A DNA stretch of 64,000 nucleotides, taken from contig SIJG01000012.1 of the NCBI GenBank assembly GCA_023374025.1, positions 2,240,656-2,304,655 of the forward strand, in the 5' to 3' direction. How positions within the stretch are numbered: position 1 is the first letter of the stretch; every line of letters starts with the position of its first letter. Below, piece by piece: positions 35,258 through 44,972 of the stretch. The notes beneath the pieces were generated by a model. That model made no database searches and was not told where the DNA came from. It saw only the letters and a list, made by a program, of their open reading frames with translations. This DNA comes from Heterodera schachtii (lineage: Eukaryota; Nematoda; Chromadorea; Rhabditida; Heteroderidae). A program made the translations under genes and the position numbers.

Positions 35258-38200
35258 GATCCTCGCTTTGCTGCGAGTGATCATTCCATGTGTGTTTGGG
35301 TTGACTCTTTGTTCAACCGAATGAGAATTTTTATCCTCATTTTTCTCCTTCTCATTTGGCACATCATTTATCAAATGAGGGTCTCTCTCATCTGATTCAT
35401 CCTCTTTCCTCTTGTCAACATTTTCCGCATTATCATTAGGATTTTCTAATCCTACTTCTAATGGGAAAATTTTGTTGACAGGGCGTGTTAGGATAATTTT
35501 CCGAGGCATTGTCCCATGCCTCTTTGATTTAATGCCATGAATTGGAACTTCCAATTGTACGCTTCTAATGGCACCTGGTCGGCCATTAAGCTGGATGATC
35601 TTTCCCATAGACCATTGGTTTCGTGGGGTGAATTCCTCTGAAATGAGGACAATCATCCCCTTTTTTGGCTCTCCTTTATCTTGGAGATGAGGACCTTTGT
35701 GATCCCATTTTGCCCTCGCCCTTAGAAGGAGAAGGTAATCATTGTGCCATTTGTGCCAGAAGCTTTCATGAGCTTCTCTGGTTGCTTTAAATAAAGCAGC
35801 CAGTCTCTCAGACGAAGAGATTTGCTTATCATTGGGATCGGCTTCTTCTGCCGTTATTTCCCAATTTATCTGCAAATCTGGTTGAAGTAAGTCGATGGGA
35901 CGAAGTGGCTGAATGCCATCTTCCCCATCAGACACAACCGTAATTGGTCGATGGTTAAGTGTGGCCTCCACTTCGGCCACGAAGGTATTAAGTTCATCGT
36001 ACTTGAGGATTCTTCTCCCCAATGTACGTTTAAAGCAATTCTTGCACAATTGGACAAGCCGTTCATAAACGCCTCCTGCCCAAGGACTGATTTGTGCGAT
36101 GAATTTCCACTTAATTTTATTAAGTGCAAGAAATTCATCTTGATTTTGCTCAACTCCTTTTGGAGTTGTCAACTGCTCAATTGTTTTTTGAGACAGTTTA
36201 AATGAAGTGGCATTGTCACTCCAAATTAAATCTGGTTTTCCCCTCCGACTGATGAATCGTCGGAGGACATTCAAAAAGGATTCCGCGGTGGTGTCAAGCA
36301 TGGCTTCTAAGTAAACTGCCCTCGTTGTGAGGCAGGTTACTATAATAATCCATGCCTTGACTTTACCTCCTGCCAATCTTGTCTCCGTTGGTCCCAAAAA
36401 ATCAATACCAATTGATTTAAAGGACATTTGTCGGCAGACACGTTCCACCGGTAATGGAGGCATTTTTGGTAAGGCAAATTGATATGCATTCATCCTTCGA
36501 CATCGAAGGCACTGTTTGAGCACCCTTTTCACCGCTGTTCGCGATTGAGGTGCCCAATAGTTATTGAGAAACTCCGTAAGGGTGCTATCCACCCCTAGGT
36601 GATGCCGCTTTTCATGGCATTTCATTATGATTAAGTCTCTGACTTGGGAATTTTTCCCAAGGAGAATTGGATGCGTGAATCCAAATGATTGATCACTCCT
36701 GCCCAATCTTGTTTTCAGCCTCAATATACCTTCACTATCGATAAGTGAGGGAAATTTATTGAATTCATCTGGATCACTTAATTGATCCAGACGAATTATA
36801 AGGTATTCAGCTAACAGAACATCTTCTGCTGTGAATGGCCCGTTTTTAGAAATCTTTATGATTTCTTTACGGTGCTTTTGTGTGAGCTCTGGTGGGTCTT
36901 TTCCATTTGATAATTTCAAATGGAGAAACCGTATTACAAAGAGGACTGTCCTGACCAATTTGGTCCAAGAACGGTGTCTCTTTGCATCAAATAATTGCTC
37001 TTTTGGCTCTATACGAGTATGAGTCAAAAAGACTTTTTCTTCCTCTATTGGAAGTTCAAGAGTATCCTCTTCTTTTATTTCAAAGAAGAGTTCATTTGGC
37101 CAACTTTCTTGGCTCAAATTAAGCCACTCTGGTCCATGCCACCATAGCGAATTAATGGAGAGTTCACTTGGGTGAGCTCCCCTTGTAGCCAGATCAGCTG
37201 GATTTTCAGCTGTTCTAACAAAGTGAAATGTACACTTTGTTATGCTATGAATTTCTTTAATTCGCCGTTCAATGAATTTTGGTTGGGCTTCTTTTGAAGC
37301 CACCCAATTTAGGGCAATTTGTGAATCACTCCACAAATGGGAATGCTCAATTGATCGACGCAATTGAGTGTGTATGAACTTCAAGCCTCTAATTCCAATC
37401 AGAATGGCCATGAGCTCCATTCTTGGAATTGTGAGTGCTTTTGAAGCACTCTTTGGTTTTAGGCGATTTTTAGAGAAAATCAGCCAAACCTTAATTTTGT
37501 CCTTGGTCTCTACTCGGAGATATATTGTCGTTGCAAATGTGTGGACTGATGCATCCACAAATGCATGTAATTGAAGGGAGCATTCCCCCTTCAACATTGT
37601 CCTCCGTGGGACTCGGATTCGTTGGTCTTTCCAAGATTCTTGGAAAGAGTTCCAACGAGTTGAGTCCTCTTCTGAGAGGGCATCATCCCAGCCTTTCCTT
37701 TCCTCCCATAAACTTTGGAAGAAAAGTTTGAATGGCTGGATACATGGGCCCAGTAGCCCTAGTGGGTCGAATAGCGAAGCTAAGAAGCTTAACACTAGTC
37801 TCCGATTCACCACTTTTGATGAATCCATGGTCGGAAAGTTGAAGACGATTTCGTCTTTTTCCGTGTCCCATATAAGACCCAATACTTTTATTTTTGCCTT
37901 TTCGAGTCTGTCCTCGAAAGGAATGGCTTCCATCACTTCCTTGGAATTTGTGACAAATTCTCTAAGGTTAAAGCATCCTTCTCGAAGGATTGCTTTCGCT
38001 TCTTTGTATTTTGTGATTGCTTCTCTTGGAGTTTCACACTCCATGAGCGCATTGTCCACATAAAGGGATTCGGCTAATTCTTTAGCCAAATCTGAACCAT
38101 AATTTTTTAGGTGATGTTGAAGAGTTGCTGCCAAAATGAAAGGTGAACTGATCACCCCAAAGGCAACTCGGCAGAATCTGTATATGATCAGATTCTCTGG

Positions 38201-39016
38201 ACTTAATGGCTTATTTATGTTTTTAAGCCACAAAAACTTTGTAACTTCCCTATCCTCCGGTTCCAAGGATATCTGCAAAAATGCAGCTTGGATGTCCGAG
38301 AGGAGTGGAAATGCGGGGCAGCGGAATCGCATAAGCATTCCGATGAGATCAGGTAAAAGTACCGGACCTCTGTACAAACAGTCATTCAAACTGTTTGTAC
38401 CCCGAGTGTGAGCACTCGCGTCGTAAACGACGCGCAGTTTCTTGCCCTTAGCAAGCACCGCTTGATGCGGGATGTAATGTTCAAGAGTGCCAGGAACTTT
38501 ACTGGCCTCTTCAATAATTCCTTTGGACAGTTGGTCCTGAATTGTAGTGTCATACTGCTGTAACAGTTCAGTAGAATGCTTAAGTCTATTCAAGGTGGAC
38601 ACCAACCTTGAAAAAGCCATTCTATAATTGGAAGGAAGATTCGGTGTCTCTTCCTTCCATGGCCATTTGACTGAATAACGTCCGTCAACCTCATGACGGA
38701 TTGACTTGTTAAACAGCTGCATTGCTATTTGATCATCATCTTCATTGGGATCTTCTTTGATCCCCAACGACTCCAAATTGAAGAAGTATTCCACTTCCTT
38801 CAATGTTGGCATTTGCTCTCGATTGCTTTCGTCAATGGCCATCATTGAGAGTCCGGGATTTGGAACTTCTGGTCCAAAATCGGATTCGCCATTGACTACT
38901 GGCCCCAGAGTTGTTTGTATGACAAACAATCCGGGTGACACTTCTTTTTTGCTTTGGAAGAATTTCCAAAAGTGCCGAGCACTGATCAGAATCTCAGGCT
39001 TCGTCCTCAGAGAAAG
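32687..39016 (-). CDS. BEL/Pao Pol polyprotein fused to envelope-like protein
   Basis: One frame open from 39016 to 32687. It has no own ATG near its start and its first residues (PEILISARHFWKFF) continue the protease end, so it is probably made by frameshift from Gag-Pro. Numbering residues from the GTG at 38941: reverse transcriptase about 100-360 (D216 in LSDIQAAF; YVDN at 294-297), RNase H with D463, E509, D539 and D583, integrase zinc finger H776, H780/H781, C811, C814, integrase core D847, D909 and E960, then the DUF5641 domain about 1055-1160. From about 1229 to 2084 lies the envelope-like region, listed separately. The enzymes copy element RNA in cytoplasmic particles and insert the DNA into chromosomes. 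Fusion of Pol and envelope in one frame without a stop is notable. Confidence 0.93.
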   Translation of the reverse strand, partial: LSLRTKPEILISARHFWKFFQSKKEVSPGLFVIQTTLGPVVNGESDFGPEVPNPGLSMMAIDESNREQMPTLKEVEYFFNLESLGIKEDPNEDDDQIAMQLFNKSIRHEVDGRYSVKWPWKEETPNLPSNYRMAFSRLVSTLNRLKHSTELLQQYDTTIQDQLSKGIIEEASKVPGTLEHYIPHQAVLAKGKKLRVVYDASAHTRGTNSLNDCLYRGPVLLPDLIGMLMRFRCPAFPLLSDIQAAFLQISLEPEDREVTKFLWLKNINKPLSPENLIIYRFCRVAFGVISSPFILAATLQHHLKNYGSDLAKELAESLYVDNALMECETPREAITKYKEAKAILREGCFNLREFVTNSKEVMEAIPFEDRLEKAKIKVLGLIWDTEKDEIVFNFPTMDSSKVVNRRLVLSFLASLFDPLGLLGPCIQPFKLFFQSLWEERKGWDDALSEEDSTRWNSFQESWKDQRIRVPRRTMLKGECSLQLHAFVDASVHTFATTIYLRVETKDKIKVWLIFSKNRLKPKSASKALTIPRMELMAILIGIRGLKFIHTQLRRSIEHSHLWSDSQIALNWVASKEAQPKFIERRIKEIHSITKCTFHFVRTAENPADLATRGAHPSELSINSLWWHGPEWLNLSQESWPNELFFEIKEEDTLELPIEEEKVFLTHTRIEPKEQLFDAKRHRSWTKLVRTVLFVIRFLHLKLSNGKDPPELTQKHRKEIIKISKNGPFTAEDVLLAEYLIIRLDQLSDPDEFNKFPSLIDSEGILRLKTRLGRSDQSFGFTHPILLGKNSQVRDLIIMKCHEKRHHLGVDSTLTEFLNNYWAPQSRTAVKRVLKQCLRCRRMNAYQFALPKMPPLPVERVCRQMSFKSIGIDFLGPTETRLAGGKVKAWIIIVTCLTTRAVYLEAMLDTTAESFLNVLRRFISRRGKPDLIWSDNATSFKLSQKTIEQLTTPKGVEQNQDEFLALNKIKWKFIAQISPWAGGVYERLVQLCKNCFKRTLGRRILKYDELNTFVAEVEATLNHRPITVVSDGEDGIQPLRPIDLLQPDLQINWEITAEEADPNDKQISSSERLAALFKATREAHESFWHKWHNDYLLLLRARAKWDHKGPHLQDKGEPKKGMIVLISEEFTPRNQWSMGKIIQLNGRPGAIRSVQLEVPIHGIKSKRHGTMPRKIILTRPVNKIFPLEVGLENPNDNAENVDKRKEDESDERDPHLINDVPNEKEKNEDKNSHSVEQRVNPNTHGMITRSKARIMTILNCSFFVWVMFALTGAYPTNNCKECELTCSNKGVNAKIPKEIRKIELCCSENCYIHENVHKLTFELAKEILLNDYKCEGHFWVDSKHMFKNDILCPAVDECVLIECYLCMEQLANPTCYPLVSAMLAGGLCISFLSISLMAYSVLKILFSGLYLVIWLIIQVIRPLFFFAIPNRPSQRGRRPRGTASQNWTSGRVLRTTAFIVLIAVSLHRTVGAETVVIMAKSEKCFKNATSMQCIVENSAIMTMLPAGQTNTLLLKTEEGVLLGSIKVILKALALECQSFTKAWQRSYEINVLAGKRCPKMGSCEGNYCGEVRHNTSIPELKDANGYPGNSFCLDSTAFWGNKCLLGGSACLFYRWYAKAKSNTVYEIIGCNSWEFVVYATIRLESINEKAKSSNVFLYPGKTLKWNNISITPIGVTFPPAPVLNSDFIFDGSNMALTREPLKIDFKCKTRQEAIAFNCSLGLQACNACLPDHSGGLVNCNCRSNYLEKIMESPERRLPLNIKNYQLRNAGRKVLALTGFSPVQINLQIEGLQMALELHQSLCTILPLNISGCYKCSTGAQFAYVCSTNFGNSLAEVTCDDGTHFSTKCDSNASIYQTILSFDKARIQTKCQTKCLAGTTSFFMNGTLHYVPYQMFEDFDPKHSEKHEISNHVNRSNWFDWNFDWKATIWTLMGFQSISVMLTVCGIGIVCLIVFIKISPFYRLWKFIFRSLMRSEYGIVTVLLILYLAGGESFGCGVESRPILSVSKKFFRHESSRSYGNDSSKFFDSTATHVSYVMHGGMKGWEFSHPTISLKRYIREIQFPFERAFFSGLFHFHVTGDRGPLPDELLQNGHLRVLRRPIKDERTWMKK
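38994..39016 (-). other. 23-nt overlap of gag-protease and pol frames (+1 shift)
   Basis: The gag-protease frame ends GAC GAA GCC TGA; the pol frame is +1 and opens after a TGA at 39017-39019. Protein similarity to Pao proteases runs smoothly across the join (protease end to PEILIS). Either a programmed +1 shift, plausibly at GCC-TGA, or a one-base indel accounts for it. Confidence 0.7.
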
Positions 39017-41003
39017 TCAGAGCTTGGAAAACATCCTGCTCTTCCGATGTGTAATCATCTGCATTCCACTCCACCATTTTGAATGGAGTGGAAATTTGCT
39101 CTGTCCGATTCAGGAGGATTTCCTCCCACTTATTGTCACTCCGTTGGATTTGAACGGAGAAGACCGGTGAATGGAACCGAATCGGTCCATTCCTTTCACC
39201 ACCGAATCCGTAAACTTCCATTTCTTCGGAAGTTACTTTGTGTGGCTTCAGTTTTCTGATAAGGGAGTCAGATATATATGATGTCTGACTCCCCGGATCA
39301 CACAAAATTGTTACTTTGAACATTCGACGAGGGTCACGTCTTGACCGGACCATTATTCGCCGTGTCATTAAAAACGCGTGCGACTTCTTTGCCACAACGT
39401 TTGTTAAAACGTTTGTTTTGTTTCCGTCGAAAGCTACTCTTTCTGACGGGTTTTTCTCAGTTACCGGCGAATCACTCATTTTTATAAAATAGTTTTGTGT
39501 CGGACGAGGAATTTCTTCTCGTCGTTTAAAGGACTGTTTCTTCTGAACAGCTCCTCCAATGTTTGTTGGTTGGAAAATGCTCCCTCTCGGAGCATCTCCT
39601 TCAGAATAACAAATCATGAAGTGGTGCTTTTCACCACATTTGATGCACCTCTTTGGTGAGGTACAAATTTGAGAATTATGCCCTTGCATAAGGCAATTAA
39701 AACATCTTTGCTGGTCCGCGAGACGCTTTCTGCGTGCTCCGGGTGTTGGGAATTTAGGACACATGCTTGGTGCATGTCCCAAATCACTACAAAGTGAACA
39801 AAGTTGATTTGTTCCTCTTTCCCGAGGAGAGAACTGTAATTGTTCTCGCTGATTGACAGCATTAAATGATCTGTGCACTTGGGGAGACCTTATCCCCACA
39901 GAATCATTTCTGTTGTTGGGTCGCCAATGACCCTGACGAAACTGATTGGGAGGGAAGTTCGTTCCCCTCCCTTGGAAATTGTTCCTCTGAACTTCAGGAG
40001 GAAAATTTCTTATTTTTTCTTCACCACGGAAGACTTGAGCACATCTCTGTACTTCTTCCTTCACTTCAACAATGGAAGTGATTGCTTTGCGGAGGTCGGA
40101 ACAATCAAAAGTTCCGCCTGAACGCATCTCCTTCTCCACCACTTGAGTGAGGAGAGGATATGGCAATTTGGATTTAATCGTGGAGGCCATGAACTTATTT
40201 TGTTCATTTTCTCCAAAATCCGACAATTGCTGACAGACCCTTTCAATAGACTCTGAGAATTGTCTCAGAGATTGAACTGAGTCCGATGGTTTCGGAAGGT
40301 GGAGCAACTCTGCTTGGAGTGACTCCACAATTGACTTTTCATCCCCAAACCTTTTCTTGAGAATTTCTACCACACGTGGGTAGTTCTCATCAGAAGGTGG
40401 GTACAAGTCAATTGCTCTGCGAGCAAGTGACTTCTCGGGAAGACATCCCAAGAGATAAATGTGCTTTTTGAAGTCTTCGATTTGAAGACTTTCAACTGAA
40501 GTCTCAAAAAGCTTCCAAAATAAAGGCCATTCTCGGGGCTCTCCCGAGAATTTTGGAAGAGAAATCGGAGGCAACGTCACTTCATGACGTTGCGCAGCCA
40601 CAATCACTTGTGGCTGAATATTTTGAACAGGCTGTTGGACCTGTGCAGGGTGAACGACATCGTCCCCCTGTTCTGAAAGGCCTAAAGCCCCATCAATTGT
40701 GTCAATAAGCCCCCGGGCTTGGTCGGCCCATTCCATGAAGGCCTTTCCTTCAGGTTTATAATCTTTGTAATTTTGCTCTTCCTCGATAAGAGCTGGACCC
40801 TTAACTCTGTGGAAGACTGCCTCCCACTTGTCATTATTTTTCTCTAATAATGAAACTGCTCTGCAGAGATTTTGTCTCTCTGCGAGCAAATCTGTTTTGA
40901 TTTGCTCAGTCAAATCTTTTGTAAGATTTTCCTGAGCTGTCTCAATGTACAACTTGAGACGCTTCACAATCGGTGCAATTGTGATACGTAAGAGTTCACT
41001 CAT
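38994..41003 (-). CDS. BEL/Pao Gag-protease (669 aa)
   Basis: Structural protein and processing protease of the element. The start is the ATG at 41003, the first in the frame after the 5' LTR. Residues 1-110 are charged and helical (coiled-coil-like). About 140-300 is the DUF1759 Gag domain (LPKFSGEPREWPLFWKLFE). There are three zinc knuckles: C402/C405/H410/C415, C434/C437/H442/C447 and C453/C456/H460/C465, which would bind element RNA. About 550-640 is the Pao-family aspartic protease with D569 in ILCDPGSQTSYIS. The stop at 38994 overlaps the pol frame by 23 nt. In most BEL elements gag and pol share one frame, so the split is unusual. Confidence 0.93.
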   Translation of the reverse strand: MSELLRITIAPIVKRLKLYIETAQENLTKDLTEQIKTDLLAERQNLCRAVSLLEKNNDKWEAVFHRVKGPALIEEEQNYKDYKPEGKAFMEWADQARGLIDTIDGALGLSEQGDDVVHPAQVQQPVQNIQPQVIVAAQRHEVTLPPISLPKFSGEPREWPLFWKLFETSVESLQIEDFKKHIYLLGCLPEKSLARRAIDLYPPSDENYPRVVEILKKRFGDEKSIVESLQAELLHLPKPSDSVQSLRQFSESIERVCQQLSDFGENEQNKFMASTIKSKLPYPLLTQVVEKEMRSGGTFDCSDLRKAITSIVEVKEEVQRCAQVFRGEEKIRNFPPEVQRNNFQGRGTNFPPNQFRQGHWRPNNRNDSVGIRSPQVHRSFNAVNQREQLQFSPRERGTNQLCSLCSDLGHAPSMCPKFPTPGARRKRLADQQRCFNCLMQGHNSQICTSPKRCIKCGEKHHFMICYSEGDAPRGSIFQPTNIGGAVQKKQSFKRREEIPRPTQNYFIKMSDSPVTEKNPSERVAFDGNKTNVLTNVVAKKSHAFLMTRRIMVRSRRDPRRMFKVTILCDPGSQTSYISDSLIRKLKPHKVTSEEMEVYGFGGERNGPIRFHSPVFSVQIQRSDNKWEEILLNRTEQISTPFKMVEWNADDYTSEEQDVFQALTFSEDEA

Positions 41004-41045
41004 CTCTTACGAATTTTACCAGCTTTAATCAAAGCTTGGAATTAC

Positions 41046-41060
41046 CTGAAAAGAGAAGGG
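41046..41060 (-). promoter_or_regulatory. 3' splice site-like sequence between PBS and gag
   Basis: The minus strand reads a C-run, then TTCTCTTTTCAG, then GTAATTCC. This is a strong polypyrimidine tract plus nematode-type acceptor, 42 nt upstream of the gag ATG. It could accept a spliced leader or a cis donor in the LTR. No matching donor was identified. Confidence 0.45.
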
Positions 41061-41085
41061 GGGGGGTAAGCTACGACTGGAGCTT

Positions 41086-41103
41086 GACCCCTACGGGGCT
41101 CCA
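41086..41103 (-). promoter_or_regulatory. primer-binding site
   Basis: Five bases after the 5' LTR the minus strand reads TGGAGCCCCGTAGGGGTC. It begins with TGG, the complement of a tRNA CCA tail, and continues as a possible match to a tRNA 3' end CGGGGCTCCA. I cannot name the tRNA. Confidence 0.6.
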
Positions 41104-41108
41104 ATTTT

Positions 41109-41674
41109 TGTCGCGGAGTGGAAAAAAAATTACTGGAAAAGAAATTACTTCCTTACGGAAATTATTTCCTTTCCCTGTCCAACGGGGACAGTGTGGAAAA
41201 TGAAAGTGCTGGTTTCAGTGCCCAAATGTGGACACTGACAATGAGGGTTCTCTGTGACCCTTTGAATGACCCAACGGGGGTCAAATTTATGTTCTGTATG
41301 AAAGGGCTGCTGAATGTCCCTTTTACAGATTTAGAGAAGAGCTTTCTCTTACTCTTTATTCAAATGAACACAAACACAATTTGTGTAATTTTAATTGGAC
41401 AGTTTCCTGTCCCAACATGACTTGAACCAAATGAACAAGTGAAGAAAATGGGAAATGGGCCGGGCTTTTATACCCTCACAATCGATGGGGGCGGAGCAAA
41501 TCACGTGAATAAATAAGCACAAACAAATGGGAAAATCGGTGACTCATAGCGAAAAAATGCAAGGGAAAAAAGATGATTCATGATTGAAGAAGCGAACGAG
41601 GGAAAATTGATTGACAAATTAATAAAAAATAAATTAAATAAATTTCGAAGAAATTTGTGTCGCTTTCCGCGACA
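41109..41674 (-). repeat. 5' LTR of BEL/Pao element (566 bp)
   Basis: Identical in length to the 3' LTR and bounded by the same TGTCGCGG / CCGCGACA ends. As the upstream LTR for the minus-strand genes it supplies the promoter. AATAAA at 41355-41360 marks the R-U5 side. Confidence 0.95.
41465..41472 (-). promoter_or_regulatory. TATA box of the BEL promoter
   Basis: Minus strand GAGGGTATAAAAGCCCGG in the U3 part of the 5' LTR. Transcription should start about 25-30 nt downstream, giving an R region that includes the AATAAA 105 nt further on. Confidence 0.65.
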
Positions 41675-41949
41675 AAAAATAAGGGAAGCAGCACCTTGAA
41701 ATGAATAAGTAGCAAATTTATTTAAGTGCTTAATTTGCTTTACAGGTGAAAAACAAATAAAATTAATCATTTTTTTAGAAAAAAAAACAACAATTGATGA
41801 ACTTATGCTTAAAGAAATGTTGATAAAAATAATTAATATAAATGGTTTATACAATTTATAAAAATATTTTAATGTATTTAAAAGTCATTATAAATTATTG
41901 AATGAAAATAAATTAGAATTGCAAATTATTTATATACATTCAAACAGAA

Positions 41950-42435
41950 ATCAATTAGGTACTTATTGGGTTTACAGGCTACGCGTATAAATGAGTTTTA
42001 TAAATTCATGAAAATAAGTTTTAAGTGGTTTTTGGGGTCGCTGGCCACGAATACAGCACCCTTTTTTGCCAATTTCAAACCCCTGACCCGAACTCGAACA
42101 AAAATAAAATTAGAAGATTTGTATGGATGGATATCCTCATTGGCATCTTGCTCATGAGGGTAAGCTTGGTACAGGAAGCATAAAATTCGAAATTTGTATG
42201 AATGGTACTCTCATGGGCACCTTGCCCATGAGGGTATCCTTGGTACAGGAAGCATGTCAATTCATTTCCCTGTATTGCTCATGTAGTGAATGGTAGCGCT
42301 GATCTGAGCCAGGATTCGTGATCAGCGGCCCCAAAAACGCTTTAAAACTTATTTTCATGAATTTATAAAACACATTTATAGGCATTTAAAAATGTGTTAA
42401 AAGTAGCCTGTAAACCCAATAAGTACCATCAATTA
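41950..42435. mobile_element. TIR element (470 bp) with 8-bp target duplication
   Basis: The element 41958-42427 lies between identical ATCAATTA copies (41950-41957 and 42428-42435). The termini GGTACTTATTGGG and CCCAATAAGTACC begin long inverted arms of about 90-105 bp, with one internal length difference. The inner arms read TTTTTGGGGTCGCTGG against GGTTCCGC-like partners. The GGT ends and 8-bp duplication suit a MULE-type (or Merlin-type) element. The centre holds a 75-bp tandem duplication. Confidence 0.88.
42117..42260. repeat. 75-bp tandem duplication inside the TIR element
   Basis: Two diverged units starting ATTTGTATG(G/A)ATGG and ending TTGGTACAGGAAGCAT, with CATGAGGGTA in both. The second unit has an extra inverted pair (CATGGGCA / TGCCCATG). 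Confidence 0.8.
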
Positions 42436-43625
42436 ATGAAATCAGGAGATCGAGGAACATTTAAATAATATGAATGAACAAAAATGGTCATTTAATATTT
42501 CATTGCTTTCATTGAAAATCGATTATTACTAAATATCGAATTAGAAATTAAAAAAAAACTTATTTAAAGAAATGTGTGAAATGAATAAATTTAAATGAAT
42601 TCAATACATTTTTTAATAAAACTTATCAATTATTATGTTTGAATTAAAGTCAATTTAATTAATTAAAAAACATGGAAAACTCATAATCTATAAAATAATA
42701 ATTAATTGTTTTAAATGATAAAAGATTTGTGCAAGCTATTCTATATTTAATCTAACATCCTGTAATTTTAACGCTTTTAATGCATTTTAAACTTAAAATT
42801 ATTAATTAACCCAAGAATATACTACATTATAAATAAGATTTTATTTCTAATTTTTTTAAACTATTAAGTTATATGCTAATAGACCGAGAAAAAAATGATC
42901 AACAATAAAAACAAAAATTTCTTATATTGTTTTAAGAGATTGACACATTTAAAATAATTAAAAGCAGTTTTGATTGAAAGAGCTCAATTTCGCAGATTAA
43001 AAAACATTAATACGAAATGGAATTAATTCTCTACCTAACATTAACAGCAGGCCTTTAAACCAATTTATAATTACATTTAATTTATCAAAATTATTAATTC
43101 TATTGATAATATTTAAAATATGTCCAAATTACAACAAATTTTTTGTGAATTTAATATAAGTAAGAACAAAGAATGGAGCCGCTTATTTTAATATTTTTAA
43201 TATTTATTATTTATTAAAAATATAATAGATTACAAGCTTAGTATTATTTTTTCATTTAATCTTTTATTTAATGTTAATATTTTTTATATAAACAAAAATT
43301 GAAATTACCGAAACCATAAAATTTGCATACAAACCTTAACTACTATTGACAAAAAGAGAAAAATATTACTAATGAGCACAAGGACACACTCATATCCGAC
43401 AAACTCTCATATTCACAAGACCGAGTTGATTATGATTAAATAAGAAATTATTAAAAAAATTTCCTTTGACCAAAGATTTTCAAGTATTTATTTTAGTTTA
43501 ATTAATTAATATATTTGTTGATAAGTATTTTGAAATTTTATAAAAATTGAAAATTAAAAAATAATTATAAGACAAATTAATAAAGTTAGCAGGATGGAAA
43601 GTATTAAGACTGGGTCAGATTAAGG
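42436..43625. other. A-rich spacer, nothing recognised
   Basis: Low-complexity A-rich DNA without open frames, splice-flanked islands or inverted repeats. Confidence 0.6.
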
Positions 43626-43632
43626 CAGGAAT

Positions 43633-43655
43633 TAGGGTTGCTCCCTGTCCCTGAG
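43633..43655. mobile_element. solo terminus of the TAGGGTTGCTCCC hAT-like family
   Basis: TAGGGTTGCTCCCTGTCCCTGAG matches the termini of the element at 25102-26195 and then breaks off into AT-rich DNA. A truncated end. Confidence 0.6.
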
Positions 43656-44519
43656 TTTAATACAATAAAATAAATCTAACAATTTTACAATTTGAAAACC
43701 AAAAGCTAAAAGCCAACCAAAAATTCAAATCTTAAAAAATTGAAATAAATTACTAAAAATTATTAAAATTGGTTTAAATTATATTCGTAGTTTTTTGCAT
43801 TTTTTGACCTTTATGCGTCCTTTTGGGTTTTTTTTGTCTGCTAAAATGTCAGCCTACAAAATTTTTTAATTCCAATTAATTTTTGTGTACGCGAGTGACT
43901 AAGGTGCTCTAAAAATAAAACATAGCAAAATTTGAAAAATTTAAATTTATTAAAAGTAAAAAATGTTAAATTATTCAAACGTTTATTTTTTATATTTTTA
44001 AACTAACAAAGTTACATAAAATATAAATTCATATAATTTAATCATCTTACAAAAGTTCCATAGCCATGAAAATATGCTCTAAAAATAAATAAAAATCAAT
44101 TATATTAATTATTTCAAAAAGAAAAAAAATGCAATGAAATAAATAAAGTACAAAAATACTATACTCATAAATCACTTAAAACGGCAAGGTCTTCAAAGAC
44201 AGTGAAGGAATATGAGGCAAGAATAGAAAAATTATTATTCCATAAAAAAATAACAATTATTCAAAAATAAATTGATTAAAAAAGTATTAAAAAATGTAAA
44301 TATAAATTTAAATTCATAATTATGCGAAAGTAAAAAGTAAAAATAAAATTTTTTATTTTATTCACAGACAAATATTATTTACAAGAATATCAACAAACTT
44401 CTTTGGCAAAAAACTTATTAAAGATCAAAAACAATTTTTACAATTGCTAAATACCAAAATGTATTTTCCGGCAATGAATTACAATTATTAAATAACAAAA
44501 ACGCATTTTCCAATAAAGA

Positions 44520-44735
44520 AATTACAATTTTAATTTATTTTTTTCACGAAATTGGCCCCGATCTCTCCATTTTGGTGATCGACAGTGGTCAGAAAAAAAG
44601 AACTCATTAAAAGATATATATAGTGAATTGAGACAAAGCATAATTTTTAAATAAAAATTTGTTAATGCAAAAAACATATTTTTCATGATGTCCCGATTCC
44701 ATTCGGTACTCCTGGTCCGTCCAAAAATTCGAATT
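44520..44735 (-). other. candidate coding fragment, two GC-richer islets
   Basis: One minus frame runs through both islets: GRTRSTEWNRDIMKN near 44690-44725 and SDHCRSPKWRDRGQF near 44545-44590, separated by AT-rich hydrophobic codons that could be a short intron. I do not recognise it. Confidence 0.2.
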
Positions 44736-44972
44736 ATAATTTTAAAAATTTTAAAACAAATATTTTGAGAAAATAAAGAACATTTTATCTATCATTATTG
44801 TTGAGCAACTAAATTTCCACCTTGAAAATAAATATTTATTTAATTATTAATCCAAAGTGACATTTAATGTGATAATGACTAATAAATATCCAAATTTATT
44901 CTTATTTATTCATTTGTTAGTGAAAATACTTAAATAATGACGAAAGGCACGGTTACGTTGATTAGTTTAAAC

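Larger units (their letters stand above)
32086..41674 (-). mobile_element. BEL/Pao LTR retrotransposon with envelope-like region (9.6 kb)
   Basis: Order on the minus strand: 5' LTR (41109-41674), primer-binding site, gag-protease (41003-38994), pol-envelope (39016-32687), short purine-rich stretch, 3' LTR (32086-32651). Both long frames are free of stops and the LTRs are nearly identical. This is a recent, structurally complete copy, apart from the frame change between protease and RT. GC content is about 45%, against about 20% outside. Confidence 0.95.

Noticed and set aside
32687..41003. Many plus-strand frames of 60-140 codons across the BEL element
   Set aside because: They are antisense shadows of the two long, domain-bearing minus-strand frames.
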